Translations under genes and position numbers: made by a program
Assembly (NCBI GenBank): GCA_016718825.1
Contig: JADKCL010000029.1
Location: 1-64,000, forward strand
Direction of reading: 5' to 3'
Length of the DNA: 64,000 bases
Source: Bacteroidota bacterium
GTDB taxonomy: Bacteria; Bacteroidota; Bacteroidia; J057; JADKCL01
Shown: piece by piece, positions 29,311 to 40,300 of the stretch
Layout of the letters: every line of letters begins with the position of its first letter
How positions within the stretch are numbered: the first letter of the stretch is position 1
The notes under the pieces: generated by a model
Databases searched by the model: none
The model's input: the letters and a program-made list of their open reading frames with translations, nothing else
Told to the model about the DNA's origin: nothing

Positions 29311-29650
29311 TAAAATAGACGGTCAGGCCCTTCCGGGCTTGCTCGTGATAGATTGAAATATGTCGGATGTCAATGCCTTTGGGCTTTTTTGCGAAGCAAT
29401 TGAAAAGGTTGCACCGTAAGAAAGTCCAGAGGTGACACCCGACATTGTTTTTCAAGGCGTTCTTTAGGGGTCGGAGGCTCGTTTTTAGCCGCTTTGGCTT
29501 CGAAGTTGCTCCGATTCCATCAGCTTAGTGGTGTTGATCTTTCGTTATTCTTGGCAATTGAAACAATAACTGCGAAATTGGCACTGAAATGGATAGAGGG
29601 GACTTGGATTTGAATTCGAGAACATAGATTTAGATAAAATATCCTACATC
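29311..29650. other. Intergenic stretch with weak promoter signal
   Basis: 340 bp after gyrA. An imperfect hairpin aggccc-ttcc-gggctt at about 29324-29340 may end gyrA transcription but lacks a T tract. Near the right end TTG (29604-29606) is followed after 18 bp by TAGATTTA (29625-29632), one mismatch from TAnnTTTG, a possible promoter for the TPR gene at 29651. No gene seen. Confidence 0.35.
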
Positions 29651-30982
29651 ATGAAAAAATCGGTTTTGTTGATGATGTTTTTGATGCTCTTGACGGGCAC
29701 GTTGGCTTGGGCCCAACCAGGGGACTCCAAGATTGAAACAGGCATCATTAATTTTCAAAATGGGGACTTCAAAAAGGCATTGGATGCTTTGAATGAAGGC
29801 CTTTCTGACCCAGGCGTACTCAAGCCCAAAAATTTGCCACGTGGATATTACCACCGTGCTTTGGCTAAAATTCAAGTAATGGGGGCAACAGCGCAGGCCT
29901 TGAAAGGTGCCACACCGACCGAGGAACAAGCGAAGTCCTTGGAAGACATGCTGATGGGTGCTTACGATGACTTGAAAAAGGCGCGTGCCACCGATGACGG
30001 TAAATGGGGTAAAAAGGTCGATGTTGAATTGGCGAAGCTGAACTTCGGCTTCAAGCAAAGCGGTTTGGCTGCCCTGAATATGACCTATGACAAAGGAACT
30101 TCTCCGGAGACCAAAAAGGAGGCCTATCAAAGTTTGGTTGATTTGATGAACCTTTCGATCGAGATCGATGCGACTGACTATTTCCCTTTTGACATGCGTG
30201 CGCAAGGCAAGTTGGGCCTCGCAGACTCCGTTGGTGCACTTGCTGATTTCACGACTGCCGCTAAATTGATCGAAGGGAATACCCATACTCGCCCTGACTT
30301 GTTCATCGCTTATACCTATTACCGCAAGGCGATCATCGAGCGCTACAATCAGCATAGTGTGGATGCCGCACTTACCTCCATCGAAAAAGGCAAGGCTGTG
30401 ATGGAAAAGGAATGGGCCAAAATCACGGCGAAAAAGGCGGAAATGAAGCCTGAGGATTTTGCCAAACAAGAAAAGCAGTACAACGACGGCATGGAAGACC
30501 TTGGCAAGTTTGAATTGGACTTGCTGTTGAATGCCCCTGAGAAATTGCAGCAGGCCATTGACAAGTTCAAGGATGCAATTGTCAAGGAACCCAAAAATTA
30601 CGTGCTACACGTTGCCTATGCGCAGTTGTTGGAGAAAGTAAAGAAAAGCGACGATGCCGCAGTGGTCTATGAAAAGGCAACTGTGATCGACCCAAGCAAG
30701 CAAATGGCTTGGTTCAACTTGGGCGCCATGTACGTGAACAAGGCCGTCGAACTCTATACGGAAGCCAACAAGATCAGTGATGATCCAGCAAAGGCCAAGG
30801 CCTTACAAGCTGAAGGTGATGTATTGTTCAAAAAGGCTCTTCCTTACCTTCAGAAGGCCAATGAGATTGACAAGTGTGACGGCGATACCCTCAGGGCATT
30901 GCTCCAACTCACCATCAACCTTCAATTGACCGACGAATACAAGAAATATAAGGACATCGAAAAAGCCTGCAAAGGCGGTTGA
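29651..30982 (+). CDS. Secreted/periplasmic tetratricopeptide repeat protein
   Basis: 443 residues. Signal peptide MKKSVLLMMFLMLLTGTLAWA. The body is all-helical with TPR units: an N-terminal pair (INFQNGDFKKALDALNEGL, YYHRALAKIQ), a middle one (FDMRAQGKLGLADSVGALADF), and a clear C-terminal set (YVLHVAYAQLLEKVKKSDD, AWFNLGAMYVNKAVELYTEA, ALPYLQKANEIDKCDGDTL). TPR arrays mediate protein-protein contacts; in Bacteroidota such proteins are often periplasmic or outer-membrane associated. No enzymatic domain. A strong terminator directly follows, so the gene is probably monocistronic. Confidence 0.8.
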   Translation: MKKSVLLMMFLMLLTGTLAWAQPGDSKIETGIINFQNGDFKKALDALNEGLSDPGVLKPKNLPRGYYHRALAKIQVMGATAQALKGATPTEEQAKSLEDMLMGAYDDLKKARATDDGKWGKKVDVELAKLNFGFKQSGLAALNMTYDKGTSPETKKEAYQSLVDLMNLSIEIDATDYFPFDMRAQGKLGLADSVGALADFTTAAKLIEGNTHTRPDLFIAYTYYRKAIIERYNQHSVDAALTSIEKGKAVMEKEWAKITAKKAEMKPEDFAKQEKQYNDGMEDLGKFELDLLLNAPEKLQQAIDKFKDAIVKEPKNYVLHVAYAQLLEKVKKSDDAAVVYEKATVIDPSKQMAWFNLGAMYVNKAVELYTEANKISDDPAKAKALQAEGDVLFKKALPYLQKANEIDKCDGDTLRALLQLTINLQLTDEYKKYKDIEKACKGG

Positions 30983-31000
30983 TTGTCTGAGAAATTTGGC

Positions 31001-31040
31001 AAAAAGGCTTCCCAAATCGATTGGGGAGCCTTTTTGTTTT
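31001..31040 (+). terminator. Rho-independent terminator after the TPR gene
   Basis: Stem AAAAAGGCT-CCCAA pairing with TTGGGG-AGCCTTTTT around the loop atcga, ending in TTTTTGTTTT, 19 bp past the stop at 30982. Confidence 0.85.
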
Positions 31041-31124
31041 GAGAGGGGAATGAATTGCTGGAAAAATCCAGACAAAATCCGTCATAAAACTTACGTATTT
31101 GGTGGATGTATCGGCAAATGTTGC

Positions 31125-31155
31125 TTGTTTTTAAGACGGGCTGCCTCTAATTTTG
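31125..31155 (+). promoter_or_regulatory. Bacteroidota-type promoter, TTG-N20-TAATTTTG
   Basis: TTG at 31125-31127 and TAATTTTG at 31148-31155 match the -33/-7 consensus with 20 bp spacing. Predicted transcript start near 31161, giving a leader of about 32 nt to the ATG at 31193. Confidence 0.5.
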
Positions 31156-31192
31156 CCTCCTAGAATCAATTCTTGGAAAAGAAAAAACACTC

Positions 31193-31597
31193 ATGAAAGC
31201 ATTTTTTGTAACGATCGCGTTGGTTTTTGGGCTGGGAATCAGTGCCATGGCGCAAAACGAGGGTCCCACCACGCATTTTACGATCGGCGTTCTCGATCAA
31301 ATGGGCAAACTTGAGCTCTCGCGTATCTACGTGACACAAGTGAGCAAGCTCAACATGTTGTTGCCGTACATCCCGTTCAACCAGAAAGGCGATGCCGTAT
31401 CGCTCGCAGGTATGGGTATTCCGGACACGAAAGACAACAATGGTTTCATCAAGCAACTTGACTCCAGCAGCGGTTCGCACAATGAGACTTTGGATCAGAC
31501 ACTGAACATCATCATTCCTTACGCCGACAAAAACGACATCATCAAGTCGATTCTTTTCTTGCAAAGCATGATCGAGCACATCGAATCAGGGCTGTAA
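31193..31597 (+). CDS. Small secreted hypothetical protein
   Basis: 134 residues. Signal peptide MKAFFVTIALVFGLGISAMA, cut before QNEGP. The mature part is mixed alpha/beta (HFTIGVLDQMGKLELSR, then NIIIPYADKNDIIKSILFL) with no cysteines and no recognised domain. It has its own promoter and stands alone between a terminator and a repeat-rich intergenic region. Function unknown; the complete reading frame, signal peptide and promoter make it a credible gene. Confidence 0.7.
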   Translation: MKAFFVTIALVFGLGISAMAQNEGPTTHFTIGVLDQMGKLELSRIYVTQVSKLNMLLPYIPFNQKGDAVSLAGMGIPDTKDNNGFIKQLDSSSGSHNETLDQTLNIIIPYADKNDIIKSILFLQSMIEHIESGL

Positions 31598-31599
31598 GT

Positions 31600-32025
31600 G
31601 AAAAGTTCATAGTGAAAAGTGAAAAGTGGGAACCAGTCAAACGGTGACACTTTTCACTTTTTGTTTTCCATTCTTCAAGACGGTTTGCAGGACACGTGAA
31701 CAATGAAAAGCCTCTAAATGGGACTTATCACTTTTCACTTTTTGTTTTCCAATCTTCAAGACGGTTTGCAGGACACGTGAACAATGAAAAGCCTCCAAAA
31801 GGGACTTTTCACTTTTAGTTTTTCACTTTTCACTTTTTGTTTTCCAATCTTCAAGACGGTTTGCAGGACACGTGAACAATGAAAAGCCTCCAAAAGGGAC
31901 TTTTCACTTTTAGTTTTTCACTTTTCACTTTTTGTTTTCCAATCTTCAAGACGGTTTGCAGGACAAGTGAACATGAAAAGCCTCCAAAAGGGACTTTTCA
32001 CTTTTAGTTTTTCACTTTTCACTTC
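31600..32025. repeat. Four-unit intergenic tandem repeat with cacttttcact low complexity
   Basis: The block cttcaagacggtttgcagga, followed by a shared acgtgaacaatgaaaagcct tail, starts at 31673, 31754, 31849 and 31944, that is with spacings of 81, 95 and 95 bp. Units are joined by runs of cacttttcacttttagtttt. The left end carries the complementary phrase agtgaaaagtgaaaag (about 31610-31627), so the region can fold into long imperfect hairpins. It sits between convergent genes and could terminate transcription from both sides. No coding frame inside. Confidence 0.8.
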
Positions 32026-33711
32026 TCAGTATTTTTGGATCTGATTGGGAAGATTGATCCGCAAGGAACCGAGAATGCTCAACGAGCTGTTGTTGTTTTC
32101 CTTCCGATACCGGCCCTCGAGGTCTGCGTAAGCATCCAAACTCAGCAATCGATAAGATAGCCTTCCGTACAATTGGGTGATTTTCAGCGGATCGCCTTGC
32201 CCGACAACGTTGTTGTAGTCTTGTACCCTCGTGGTATAGGGTTTGAAAATATCGCCTCCGTAGTTCAGCCCGTTGATGTCTCGCCCCTTGAGGACGGAGT
32301 TCATCATCAGAAGCGCAGACCAACGGGGAAAAGGTTGATAACGCAAAATCAAGTTTACATCGTGGGCATTGGCGCCGTAGGCATAGCCCAAAGGCTGCCC
32401 ATAATGCGAATAGCTCGCGCTGGGATTAAAGTGGGAATAGGTATAGGGCCTTACCCAGTTGTATTCCATTTGCAGATCAAGCCCGCGCAGCCAAAAGGCA
32501 TCGATGTACTTGATTCCGAATTGGTAGCCAAATTTATTGCCGACATAGCCCGGGCCGATGGTGCGGTTCCGAAAGTTAAGGTCATCCAGCAAAAATTGAC
32601 CGTAGTGCTGGAATCGCTTCAACGCATTCAGCTTCCAATGGAGGCCGAGCATTGAATTGTCTGGCGAACCCAATGATTGTTCAACGGAACGGTAAAAAAT
32701 GATAGGATTCATGTATTCCAATTCAAATCCACGGTTTCCGCCCGGCAGATGCGGCGAATAAACCACAGATTCGAAGAGACCAACGGAAAATTGCTTCCAA
32801 GGCTTGTAGTTCAGTTCGTGCATCACGGCATACTTCTTTGGAAACGTACCATAGCCGTCGGGTTTGCCCTTGATGAAATCGGTCATCAAGGCGAAGTGGT
32901 TGATGTATTCGAGTTTCCAAATGCGGGTATTGAGGTTGAGGAAGAAGTAGTCTGTTGCTTGATCATTGAGCAGGAGGCTCTGATGACCGTTTCCAAGAAA
33001 TGCGCGGTCCTTGCCGAGTTTCAGCCGGAATTGTTTTCCAGGGCTGTAGGTGACATAGCCTCTCGCGGTGAAGTAGTCAAAACCGGTATTGGGGGCTACA
33101 TCAAAGGTCTTCACAAAGTTCTGACCATATAAAACGCCGAGATCGGCATAGCTTCCCCTGACAAACTGGGGCAACTTTGCTTGGTTTTCAGAGACTTCTG
33201 TAAAGAATCCCAGCCGATTGGAGATGGAGCCCCGCAGTTGCACGCCACGGGAATTTCTATAATTGAAAAGTCCGATTTGGGAGTTGTCAAGGGTATAGTT
33301 GTGTTGATCCATACCTCCGGCAATATGGCCGATCACGTTGGCATATAGCCTTACTTTACCGTTTGCATAATGAAACAGATCCCGCTGATTTTTGAAGAAG
33401 TACTTCAAAACCCCCTTTTTGGCGTTGGCGTTGGCAAAGTCATCGTCTGCCGAGAGTCTCGTAAGGCGAAGCCATTCGCGTTCAGTGGGTTTCATAGCCG
33501 AGGTGTCGGCAGCGGCAAAAATTTCAGAAACGGCTTGCCGGCTATAGGGTTTTTGGTCTGTATGAACGGTTCCGCCTGTAACACCCTTGATATCAAGGCG
33601 ATCAATGAAGTGATAAGCCTCGTGCTGCAAAGGAAGGTCGGCATCTTGGGCGAATGCATTTGTTCCGATTGCGAACATTAGTGCAGCCCAAATTATTCTC
33701 TGAAAATTCAT
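32026..33711 (-). CDS. Outer-membrane beta-barrel, Wzi-like capsule assembly / RemB-type protein
   Basis: 561 residues from ATG 33711; the longer frame to 33804 lacks a signal peptide at its start. Signal peptide NFQRIIWAALMFAIGTNAFA. A short N-terminal helical region (EAYHFIDRLDIKG, PTEREWLRLTRL) precedes about 450 residues of alternating beta strands typical of an outer-membrane barrel (FRLKLGKDRAFLGNGHQSLL, WKLEYINHFALMTDF, FELEYMNPIIFYRSVEQSLG, GLDLQMEYNWVRPYTYSH). It ends SLRINLPNQIQKY. The pattern 'GKDRAFLGNGHQSLLL' followed by 'EYMNPIIFYR' is what I associate with the Bacteroidota capsule-assembly Wzi family, which includes gliding-associated RemB. Exact role uncertain. Confidence 0.7.
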   Translation of the reverse strand: MNFQRIIWAALMFAIGTNAFAQDADLPLQHEAYHFIDRLDIKGVTGGTVHTDQKPYSRQAVSEIFAAADTSAMKPTEREWLRLTRLSADDDFANANAKKGVLKYFFKNQRDLFHYANGKVRLYANVIGHIAGGMDQHNYTLDNSQIGLFNYRNSRGVQLRGSISNRLGFFTEVSENQAKLPQFVRGSYADLGVLYGQNFVKTFDVAPNTGFDYFTARGYVTYSPGKQFRLKLGKDRAFLGNGHQSLLLNDQATDYFFLNLNTRIWKLEYINHFALMTDFIKGKPDGYGTFPKKYAVMHELNYKPWKQFSVGLFESVVYSPHLPGGNRGFELEYMNPIIFYRSVEQSLGSPDNSMLGLHWKLNALKRFQHYGQFLLDDLNFRNRTIGPGYVGNKFGYQFGIKYIDAFWLRGLDLQMEYNWVRPYTYSHFNPSASYSHYGQPLGYAYGANAHDVNLILRYQPFPRWSALLMMNSVLKGRDINGLNYGGDIFKPYTTRVQDYNNVVGQGDPLKITQLYGRLSYRLLSLDAYADLEGRYRKENNNSSLSILGSLRINLPNQIQKY

Positions 33712-33837
33712 GACGCTAAGATATTCATTCTCTTCTTTGAAACCATACAAGCACCAATTTTTACCGTTCGCCACCAAAACAGCCTCCTTGGCGTGAAGGT
33801 ACATGTCGTGACATGTGGATTTGAAACCGAAATTCTT

Positions 33838-33845
33838 TACATTTG
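33838..33845 (+). promoter_or_regulatory. Putative -7 box (TACATTTG)
   Basis: TACATTTG matches TAnnTTTG and lies 24 bp before the ATG at 33870. A TTG at 33821 is too close (14 bp), so only the -7 element is convincing. Confidence 0.4.
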
Positions 33846-33869
33846 TGATTGGTCATTTAGTATAAAGAC

Positions 33870-36800
33870 ATGTTGAGAGAATCTACGACTTTATCCAAAG
33901 GCTTGCTTGCCCGCTTTAGAAGTTCATCATTTTTGCTATTGCTTGCTTTAGGAGCTGCTTCGAGCGCCAATGCACAGTACTGTGCATCCAACGCGACGAG
34001 CACCTTTGACTCCAATATTGGCCTGGTACAGGTCAATACGATTAACAACAGCACCTTGGGTGTTTGCGCATCTTACAGCAATTTCACCTCTCAAAGCACC
34101 AATCTCACGATTGGTAGCAATTATTCCATCACCGTGACGGCTGGAACATGTGGAGGTAACTACACCAAATACGGTAAAGCCTATGTTGACTGGAACCATG
34201 ATTTTGATTTTCTCGATCCTAACGAGCAGATCGCGGCATTTGGTCCAGCACCAGCCACCAATACCTTCACTACGCCTTTCACAGTGCCGTTTGCAGCCTT
34301 GCTTGGCCCAGCTCGTTTGCGTGTAGTGGTGGTGGAAACCGGTACACTTGGATCCGTCAATTCCTGTGGTACTTACACATGGGGCGAAACCGAGGATTAC
34401 ACCGTCAACGTGCTTCCATCTGCACCTAATGATATGGGTGCGACCGTGATCATTAACCCCAACTCAGGTTGTAACTTGACGTCAACAGAGCAGGTTCAGA
34501 TCACTGTGACCAATTTTGGAACCAACACACAAACGGCTTGGAACGTTGGCTACCGTGTCAATGGCGGTGCTCCGGTGATCGCCCCGATGACCGGCAACCT
34601 CGTTTCGGGTGCCTCTACCAACCATACGTTTGCGGTTCCTGCCAACTTGAGTGTGCCTGGCACATACACGATCAAGTCATGGACCTCGCTTGCGGGAGAT
34701 GCATACGGTGGCAATGACACTGTTACCAAAGTCGTTACGGGTATTCCCGGGGTTTCAACCTATCCATATTTCGAGAATTTTGAAGCCGGCAATGGTGGAT
34801 GGCTCCCTGGCGGCACAGCGAATACTTGGGCCTATGGTACGCCTGCCAAGACGACGATTATTGGCGCGGCATCCGGCACAAAGGCTTACGTCACAGGTGG
34901 TGTAGGTACTACGCCCTATAACAACAACGAGCAATCGTATGTGCTTGGCCCCTGCTTTGACTTTGCAACCCTTCAGAACCCTTGGGTCTCCATGAAAATC
35001 TGGTGGGCCTCCGAATTTGGTTGGGACGGTACAAACCTTCAGTCCTCAACGGATTTTGGCAATACATGGGTCAATGTCGGAGCCTATTTGGATCCGGGAA
35101 ACTGGTACAATGACAATACGATCGTGGGTCAACCAGGTGGTTCTGGCGAAGGCTGGACGGGCGGTGCTTTCGGAAATACCAGCGGTTCAGGTGGTTGGGT
35201 CACGGCAGCGCACAGACTCGACGGCTTGGCTGGTTTGGGTTCCATCCGCTTCCGTATGACTTTTGCTTCCGATGGTTCTGTAAATGCCGACGGTGTTGCA
35301 TTTGATGACTTCAGAATCGCTGAAGGCCCGGTTTGCAACTTGGGTCCTGATCAGTTGCTTTGTGGCGGCGATACGATCGTGTTGGACGCCGGTCCCTATG
35401 CCTCATTTTTGTGGACACCCGGTGGTCAAACGACCCGTTACAAAACGATCACCCAAAACAACACTGGTCTTCAAATCGTCAAAATTACCGACTCAAACGG
35501 GTTCTATGACTATGACTCGGTATTGGTTTCTTTGTCGAATCCATATTTGAATATCGGTCCTGACTCAAGTATTTGCCCTGGCGACACGGTGATGTTGGAC
35601 GCGTTGTTCCACAACGGCGCAAGCTATGTTTGGAACACTGGCGCCACGACGCAAACCTACCCTGCAACCTTGGGTGGCACGTATTGGGTAGAAATCACCG
35701 ACTCTGCAGGTTGTCAGAAAACGGATTCGATGACATTGACCATTTTCACGCCTCCGTCCTTGAGCCTCGGGTCTGATACCACGGTTTGTGCCAATACCCC
35801 CGTTATTCTCGATGCAGGCACGGGTCCGGTTGGAACAATCTATCAATGGAATACCTCAAGTCAAACCCAAGTTTTGGTGGTGACTTCGGCAGGACAGTAT
35901 AGTGCAAGCGTGACAACCCCTGGCGGATGTGCTGCCGTCGATACCGTTGAGGTTTTCCATTACCCGACCCCGGGTGTCAATTTGGGACCCAATCGCGTCG
36001 AATGTGGCGCCTTTACCTTGGATGCTGGTCCAAATGCCACAAGCTATCTCTGGAGTACAGGTGCGACAACGCAGACCATCAGTGGTTCCACGGCAGGTAA
36101 CTACAGCGTGACCGTGACCAATCAATACGGTTGTGCGGCCACCGACGTGGTCAGCATCACGATTGGTACGGTTCCGACAGTTTCATTGAGCGCGCCACAA
36201 TTGCTTTGCAATGGTCAAACAGCGGCCTTGGATGCTGGCAATCCGGGTAGCACCTATCTCTGGAGCACGGGCGCAACGTCTCAGGTGATCACGGTATCGA
36301 CTGCAGGCACCTATATCGTCAATGTCACCAACGCCAATGGCTGCACCGGTCGAGACACCATTTTGATTTCAGTTTCGACATTGGCCGTCAACCTTGGTCC
36401 AAATACCAATATTTGCGACAATGGTACCCAAACGCTGAATGCTGGAAATCCGGGAATGACCTTCCTGTGGAGCAATGGCGCAAGTTCACAGTCGATCGTG
36501 GTCGCCCAACCTGGCACGTATTCCGTGACGGTTACCGATCTACAGGGTTGCAGTGCAGGCGATAATATCATCTTGTCCCAAGTACCGGGTGTCTATGCCA
36601 ATATTAGCGCACCTTCGACGGCATCTTTGTTCTTCCCCGTTCAGTTCACCGACATCAGCACGGGTAACCCCACGCAATGGACTTGGTGGTTTGGCGATGG
36701 ATTGACGAGCAACCAACAGAATCCGGTGCACAATTACAGTGCGATTGGCCTTTACACAGTGACGTTGATCGCTTCGGATGGCTTCTGCCGTGATACCTTC

Positions 36801-37100
36801 ACAACGACGATTGACGTGAACAACTACGTTGGAGTGGACGAAAGCAGCTTTGCAGCTGCAATCAACCTGTACCCCAATCCCTCTGATGGCCTCTTCAATC
36901 TTTATCTTGAACTCTTCAAGCGCAATGACCTTGAAATCAAGGTTACTGACCTGAGTGGCAAGGTTGTGTTTGCCGAATTGGTTCGTAAAGCAATTACCTA
37001 CAAGGGTGAAATTGATTTGAAAGATCTTTCTAAGGGCGTTTATATCCTATCCTTGCAAGCGGGAGAGAATAAAATCTACCGCAAGCTCGTGATTCAATAA
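33870..37100 (+). CDS. Giant secreted GEVED/Ig-like/PKD protein with T9SS sorting domain
   Basis: 1,076 residues. Signal peptide around FLLLLALGAASSANA. GEVED-type domain (about 35-190, closing TYTWGETEDYTVNVLP); a CARDB-like segment (about 195-290); a MAM/jelly-roll-like domain (about 295-485, opening YPYFENFEAGNGGW). Then about seven Ig-like repeats with YLWSTGATTQ or YVWNTGATTQ cores (about 490-905), one PKD domain (WWFGDGLTSNQQNPVHNY, about 920-985), and a T9SS type A sorting domain (LYPNPSDGLFNLYLEL to KLVIQ). Probably an adhesin or matrix protein displayed by T9SS. The last ~250 residues closely match those of the next gene, 37361-42250. A hairpin terminator follows. Confidence 0.88.
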   Translation: MLRESTTLSKGLLARFRSSSFLLLLALGAASSANAQYCASNATSTFDSNIGLVQVNTINNSTLGVCASYSNFTSQSTNLTIGSNYSITVTAGTCGGNYTKYGKAYVDWNHDFDFLDPNEQIAAFGPAPATNTFTTPFTVPFAALLGPARLRVVVVETGTLGSVNSCGTYTWGETEDYTVNVLPSAPNDMGATVIINPNSGCNLTSTEQVQITVTNFGTNTQTAWNVGYRVNGGAPVIAPMTGNLVSGASTNHTFAVPANLSVPGTYTIKSWTSLAGDAYGGNDTVTKVVTGIPGVSTYPYFENFEAGNGGWLPGGTANTWAYGTPAKTTIIGAASGTKAYVTGGVGTTPYNNNEQSYVLGPCFDFATLQNPWVSMKIWWASEFGWDGTNLQSSTDFGNTWVNVGAYLDPGNWYNDNTIVGQPGGSGEGWTGGAFGNTSGSGGWVTAAHRLDGLAGLGSIRFRMTFASDGSVNADGVAFDDFRIAEGPVCNLGPDQLLCGGDTIVLDAGPYASFLWTPGGQTTRYKTITQNNTGLQIVKITDSNGFYDYDSVLVSLSNPYLNIGPDSSICPGDTVMLDALFHNGASYVWNTGATTQTYPATLGGTYWVEITDSAGCQKTDSMTLTIFTPPSLSLGSDTTVCANTPVILDAGTGPVGTIYQWNTSSQTQVLVVTSAGQYSASVTTPGGCAAVDTVEVFHYPTPGVNLGPNRVECGAFTLDAGPNATSYLWSTGATTQTISGSTAGNYSVTVTNQYGCAATDVVSITIGTVPTVSLSAPQLLCNGQTAALDAGNPGSTYLWSTGATSQVITVSTAGTYIVNVTNANGCTGRDTILISVSTLAVNLGPNTNICDNGTQTLNAGNPGMTFLWSNGASSQSIVVAQPGTYSVTVTDLQGCSAGDNIILSQVPGVYANISAPSTASLFFPVQFTDISTGNPTQWTWWFGDGLTSNQQNPVHNYSAIGLYTVTLIASDGFCRDTFTTTIDVNNYVGVDESSFAAAINLYPNPSDGLFNLYLELFKRNDLEIKVTDLSGKVVFAELVRKAITYKGEIDLKDLSKGVYILSLQAGENKIYRKLVIQ

Positions 37101-37125
37101 TCGCGCTTTAGATTCTTTCTTCTAT

Positions 37126-37164
37126 AGTTCGCCTCAGTCCAAAACTGAGGCGAACTTGTTTTTT
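37126..37164 (+). terminator. Rho-independent terminator
   Basis: Perfect stem AGTTCGCCTCAGT / ACTGAGGCGAACT with loop ccaaa, then TGTTTTTT, 26 bp after the stop of the preceding gene. Confidence 0.9.
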
Positions 37165-37360
37165 GTGGCAAAGACAATCCCAGCTGTAGAGGATAGCGCT
37201 TCGTTCGCGACATCGTGGTCTTGTTTCCAAGCAATCACGTCAACTTGAATGTCGTGAATTTGGCCATTGAATACGGGGCTTTCATCGAAAAGCTTGCTTA
37301 AAACCATGCATTTGGCTAAATTGCAGATTCTTAAAGCGTTCGTAATTTAAGGATCACAAA

Positions 37361-40300
37361 ATGAATCAACTTTTGCGCGTTTATTCACTTTTAGCCTTGC
37401 TTTTCTTGTATTCAGGCAGCGTTTTTGCGGCGTTGAATGGTGCCTATACCATCGGGTCGGGACCAGCCACCGGGACGAATTACCTGACGTTTTCTTCGGC
37501 AGTTTCAGACATGGTTTCTGGTGTGCGGGCTGACGGTGGACCCGCCAATGGAGTCGGAGTCTCAGGTCCGGTTGTGTTCACCGTGGCCGCAGGAACTTAC
37601 AATGAGCAGATTTTGATCCCCGTCATTACGGGTGCATCGCCGCTCAATACGATCACTTTTGATGGGGTGGACCCATTGACCCGCGTGATCACTTGGTCAA
37701 GCGTCACTTCCGGTGATTACACCATTCGCCTGAATGGTGCGGACTACATTCGATTTCTGAACCTTGGAATTGCCAATCCGGGAGCGACTTTTGGCTTTGG
37801 TGTGCAGTTGCTTGCAGGAGCAGACAACAACATTATCAATGGATGTCGCATCGTTCTCCCCAGTACCTCCACAGGTTCTACAAAAGTGGGTATTTGTGCC
37901 GCAACGACCTACACGACCCTGGGTTTGTTTGCCTCCAATCTTTCCTTGATCAACAATACGATCATCGGAGGCTACATTGGTGTGACCGTGAATGGCCCAA
38001 GTGGCACGCAAGCGACTGGTCTTACCATGACTGGGAATACGATCACAGATGCTTATTATTCAGGTATGTACATCAGCTACATCAACCTGATGAATGCCTC
38101 GCAAAACACCATTCTGATGCGAAACGGATACGCATCGGGGTATGGTGCGCAGTTGCGTTATTGCTCGCAGTTTGACTTCTCACGGAATTCAATTCAAAGA
38201 GCGGGTCTTTATGGTGTTTATTTGATTGGCACCAACTTCAATATGAACAACCCCGCCAATCTCACCAACAACATGATTGGAGGTGGTTTTCAAACCACGG
38301 GAACTAGCTACGGCATCTACCTGACGACCAACCGTTTTTTGAATATCTACCACAACAGTGTTTTGTGTGACAACAGCTCCGGATCTGGTTCGCGGGCCCT
38401 CTATGTCTTGGGTACGAGCAATGACCTGAACATTCAGAACAACTCCTTTGCAACGACGGTCGCGGGCTCCGCGAGTTATGCCATGTACGTCACCTCGACG
38501 ACTGCATTGGCTTCTTGTGATTACAACAACTATTACACGGCAGGCAATACGCTTGCTTATTTTCAAGCAGCCTATGCCACTTTGCCAGCGTTGCAACTGG
38601 CTTATCCAGGATTCAATCAGAATTGCCAGGTTGGTTGGCCCAACTACAATTCCAACACGGATTTGCATACAACTGGAGCGCCTTTGAGCAACTGGGCGGT
38701 CAATATTCCCGCAGTTACCAACGATATCGACGGCAACACACGGCCACTTCCGCCGGATTTGATCAAGGATGTAGGTGCTGACGAATTTAATGTTCCACTT
38801 GTGGACTTGGACATCGCACAGTTGGTGAACCCCTTGGTGCCTACCATTGGTGCAAATTCAGTGCAGGTCAGGTTGCAAAACAATGGAGGCAATTCGCAGA
38901 ATGGAACGCCGGTAACCCTTCAGTATTCAACCGATGGTGGTGCTACTTGGCCCGTCACGCAGGTTTTTACGCCTACCACCTTGGGAGCGATCGGAAATCA
39001 GGAGACATTTACCTTTACAACGCCTTGGACGATTTCTACAGCCGGCAACTACAACTTCTGCGTTCGCATCAATCCGCAGTTGTTGGGAGATCCTGACGGG
39101 AGTGATCAGCTTTGCCTGAGTGTTTGCACGGGAATGTCAGGTACCTACACTGTCAATGGCGGCCTTGCCACGGGTGGTACCAATTACAACAATTTTTATG
39201 ATCTCAGTGCCGCGCTTGGCGGTTGTGGAATTTCAGGTCCGGTGCTCGTCAATGTCGTGCCAGGCGTTTACAACCAATCATTTACCATTGGTCACATCAA
39301 TGGTGTTTCTTCCATCAACACCGTAACCATCGACGGTGGCGATACTTCGTTGGTGACGATTCAAGCGAGTATTTCGACGGCCAACGGCTCGATCATTACC
39401 TTGGACAGCGCGGATTATGTCACCTTCAGGGGGATCAAAGTGAATTCCTTGGGGGTAACCTACGGTAGCTGTTTCAAATTGACCAACGGTGCCAACAATG
39501 TCACCATCGACAGTTGTGCCTTGGTGATGCCCGCGAATGCCACATCTGCCTATCATATCGGTGTGCTTTCCTCCGGAACCACCTATTCCACCTACGGCAA
39601 TCATGCCAATGATCTGACTGTGAGCAATAACGTGATTCGTGGCGGATACTACGGTGTGAGGATCAATGGGATCAGTACAACCGCCTATTGTAATGGAAAC
39701 CGGATTCTCAACAACAAGATCAGTCATTTCTACTACTACGGAATCTATTCTTACTACCAAAGCACGCCTGAATTCCGTGGGAATACGATCATCAGTAGGA
39801 CCTCGGGAACATTCAGCACGTCGTCGTATGGGATTTATGCCTACTATGCGCAAGGCTCCTTCCGTATCGAAGACAACGTTGTTCATTCTGTAGGCAACTA
39901 TGGCGTCTATTTGAACTTTGGCAATGCGAATAACTCAGGTACCGGTCGCATCGTCAACAACATGATCGGAGGCAATTTTCAAAGTACAGGAACCGCCTAT
40001 GGCCTTTACATGGCATCCAGCAAAGACATTGATGTTTACCACAACAGTATCTATCTGGGTGATAACAGTGGCTATGTCGTTTACGTGGTCGGCAGCCCAC
40101 CTACCGTGGACAGCCTACGTTTTGTAAACAATATTTTTGATGCAGGAGGATCTTTCCCCGGCATCGGAGGCAGGACTTTCTACGCGGCAAATTCGGCAAC
40201 CGTTCAAAGATTGGACTACAACCTGTATCACTCGCGTGGTAGTCAATTCGCGGTTTGGGGTGGCATCACCTACGCATCGTTTCTTACTTGGAGGCAAGGT

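Noticed and set aside
31600..32025. Intergenic repeats considered as a CRISPR array
   Set aside because: Spacing varies (81, 95, 95 bp), intervening DNA is itself repetitive, and no cas genes are present.
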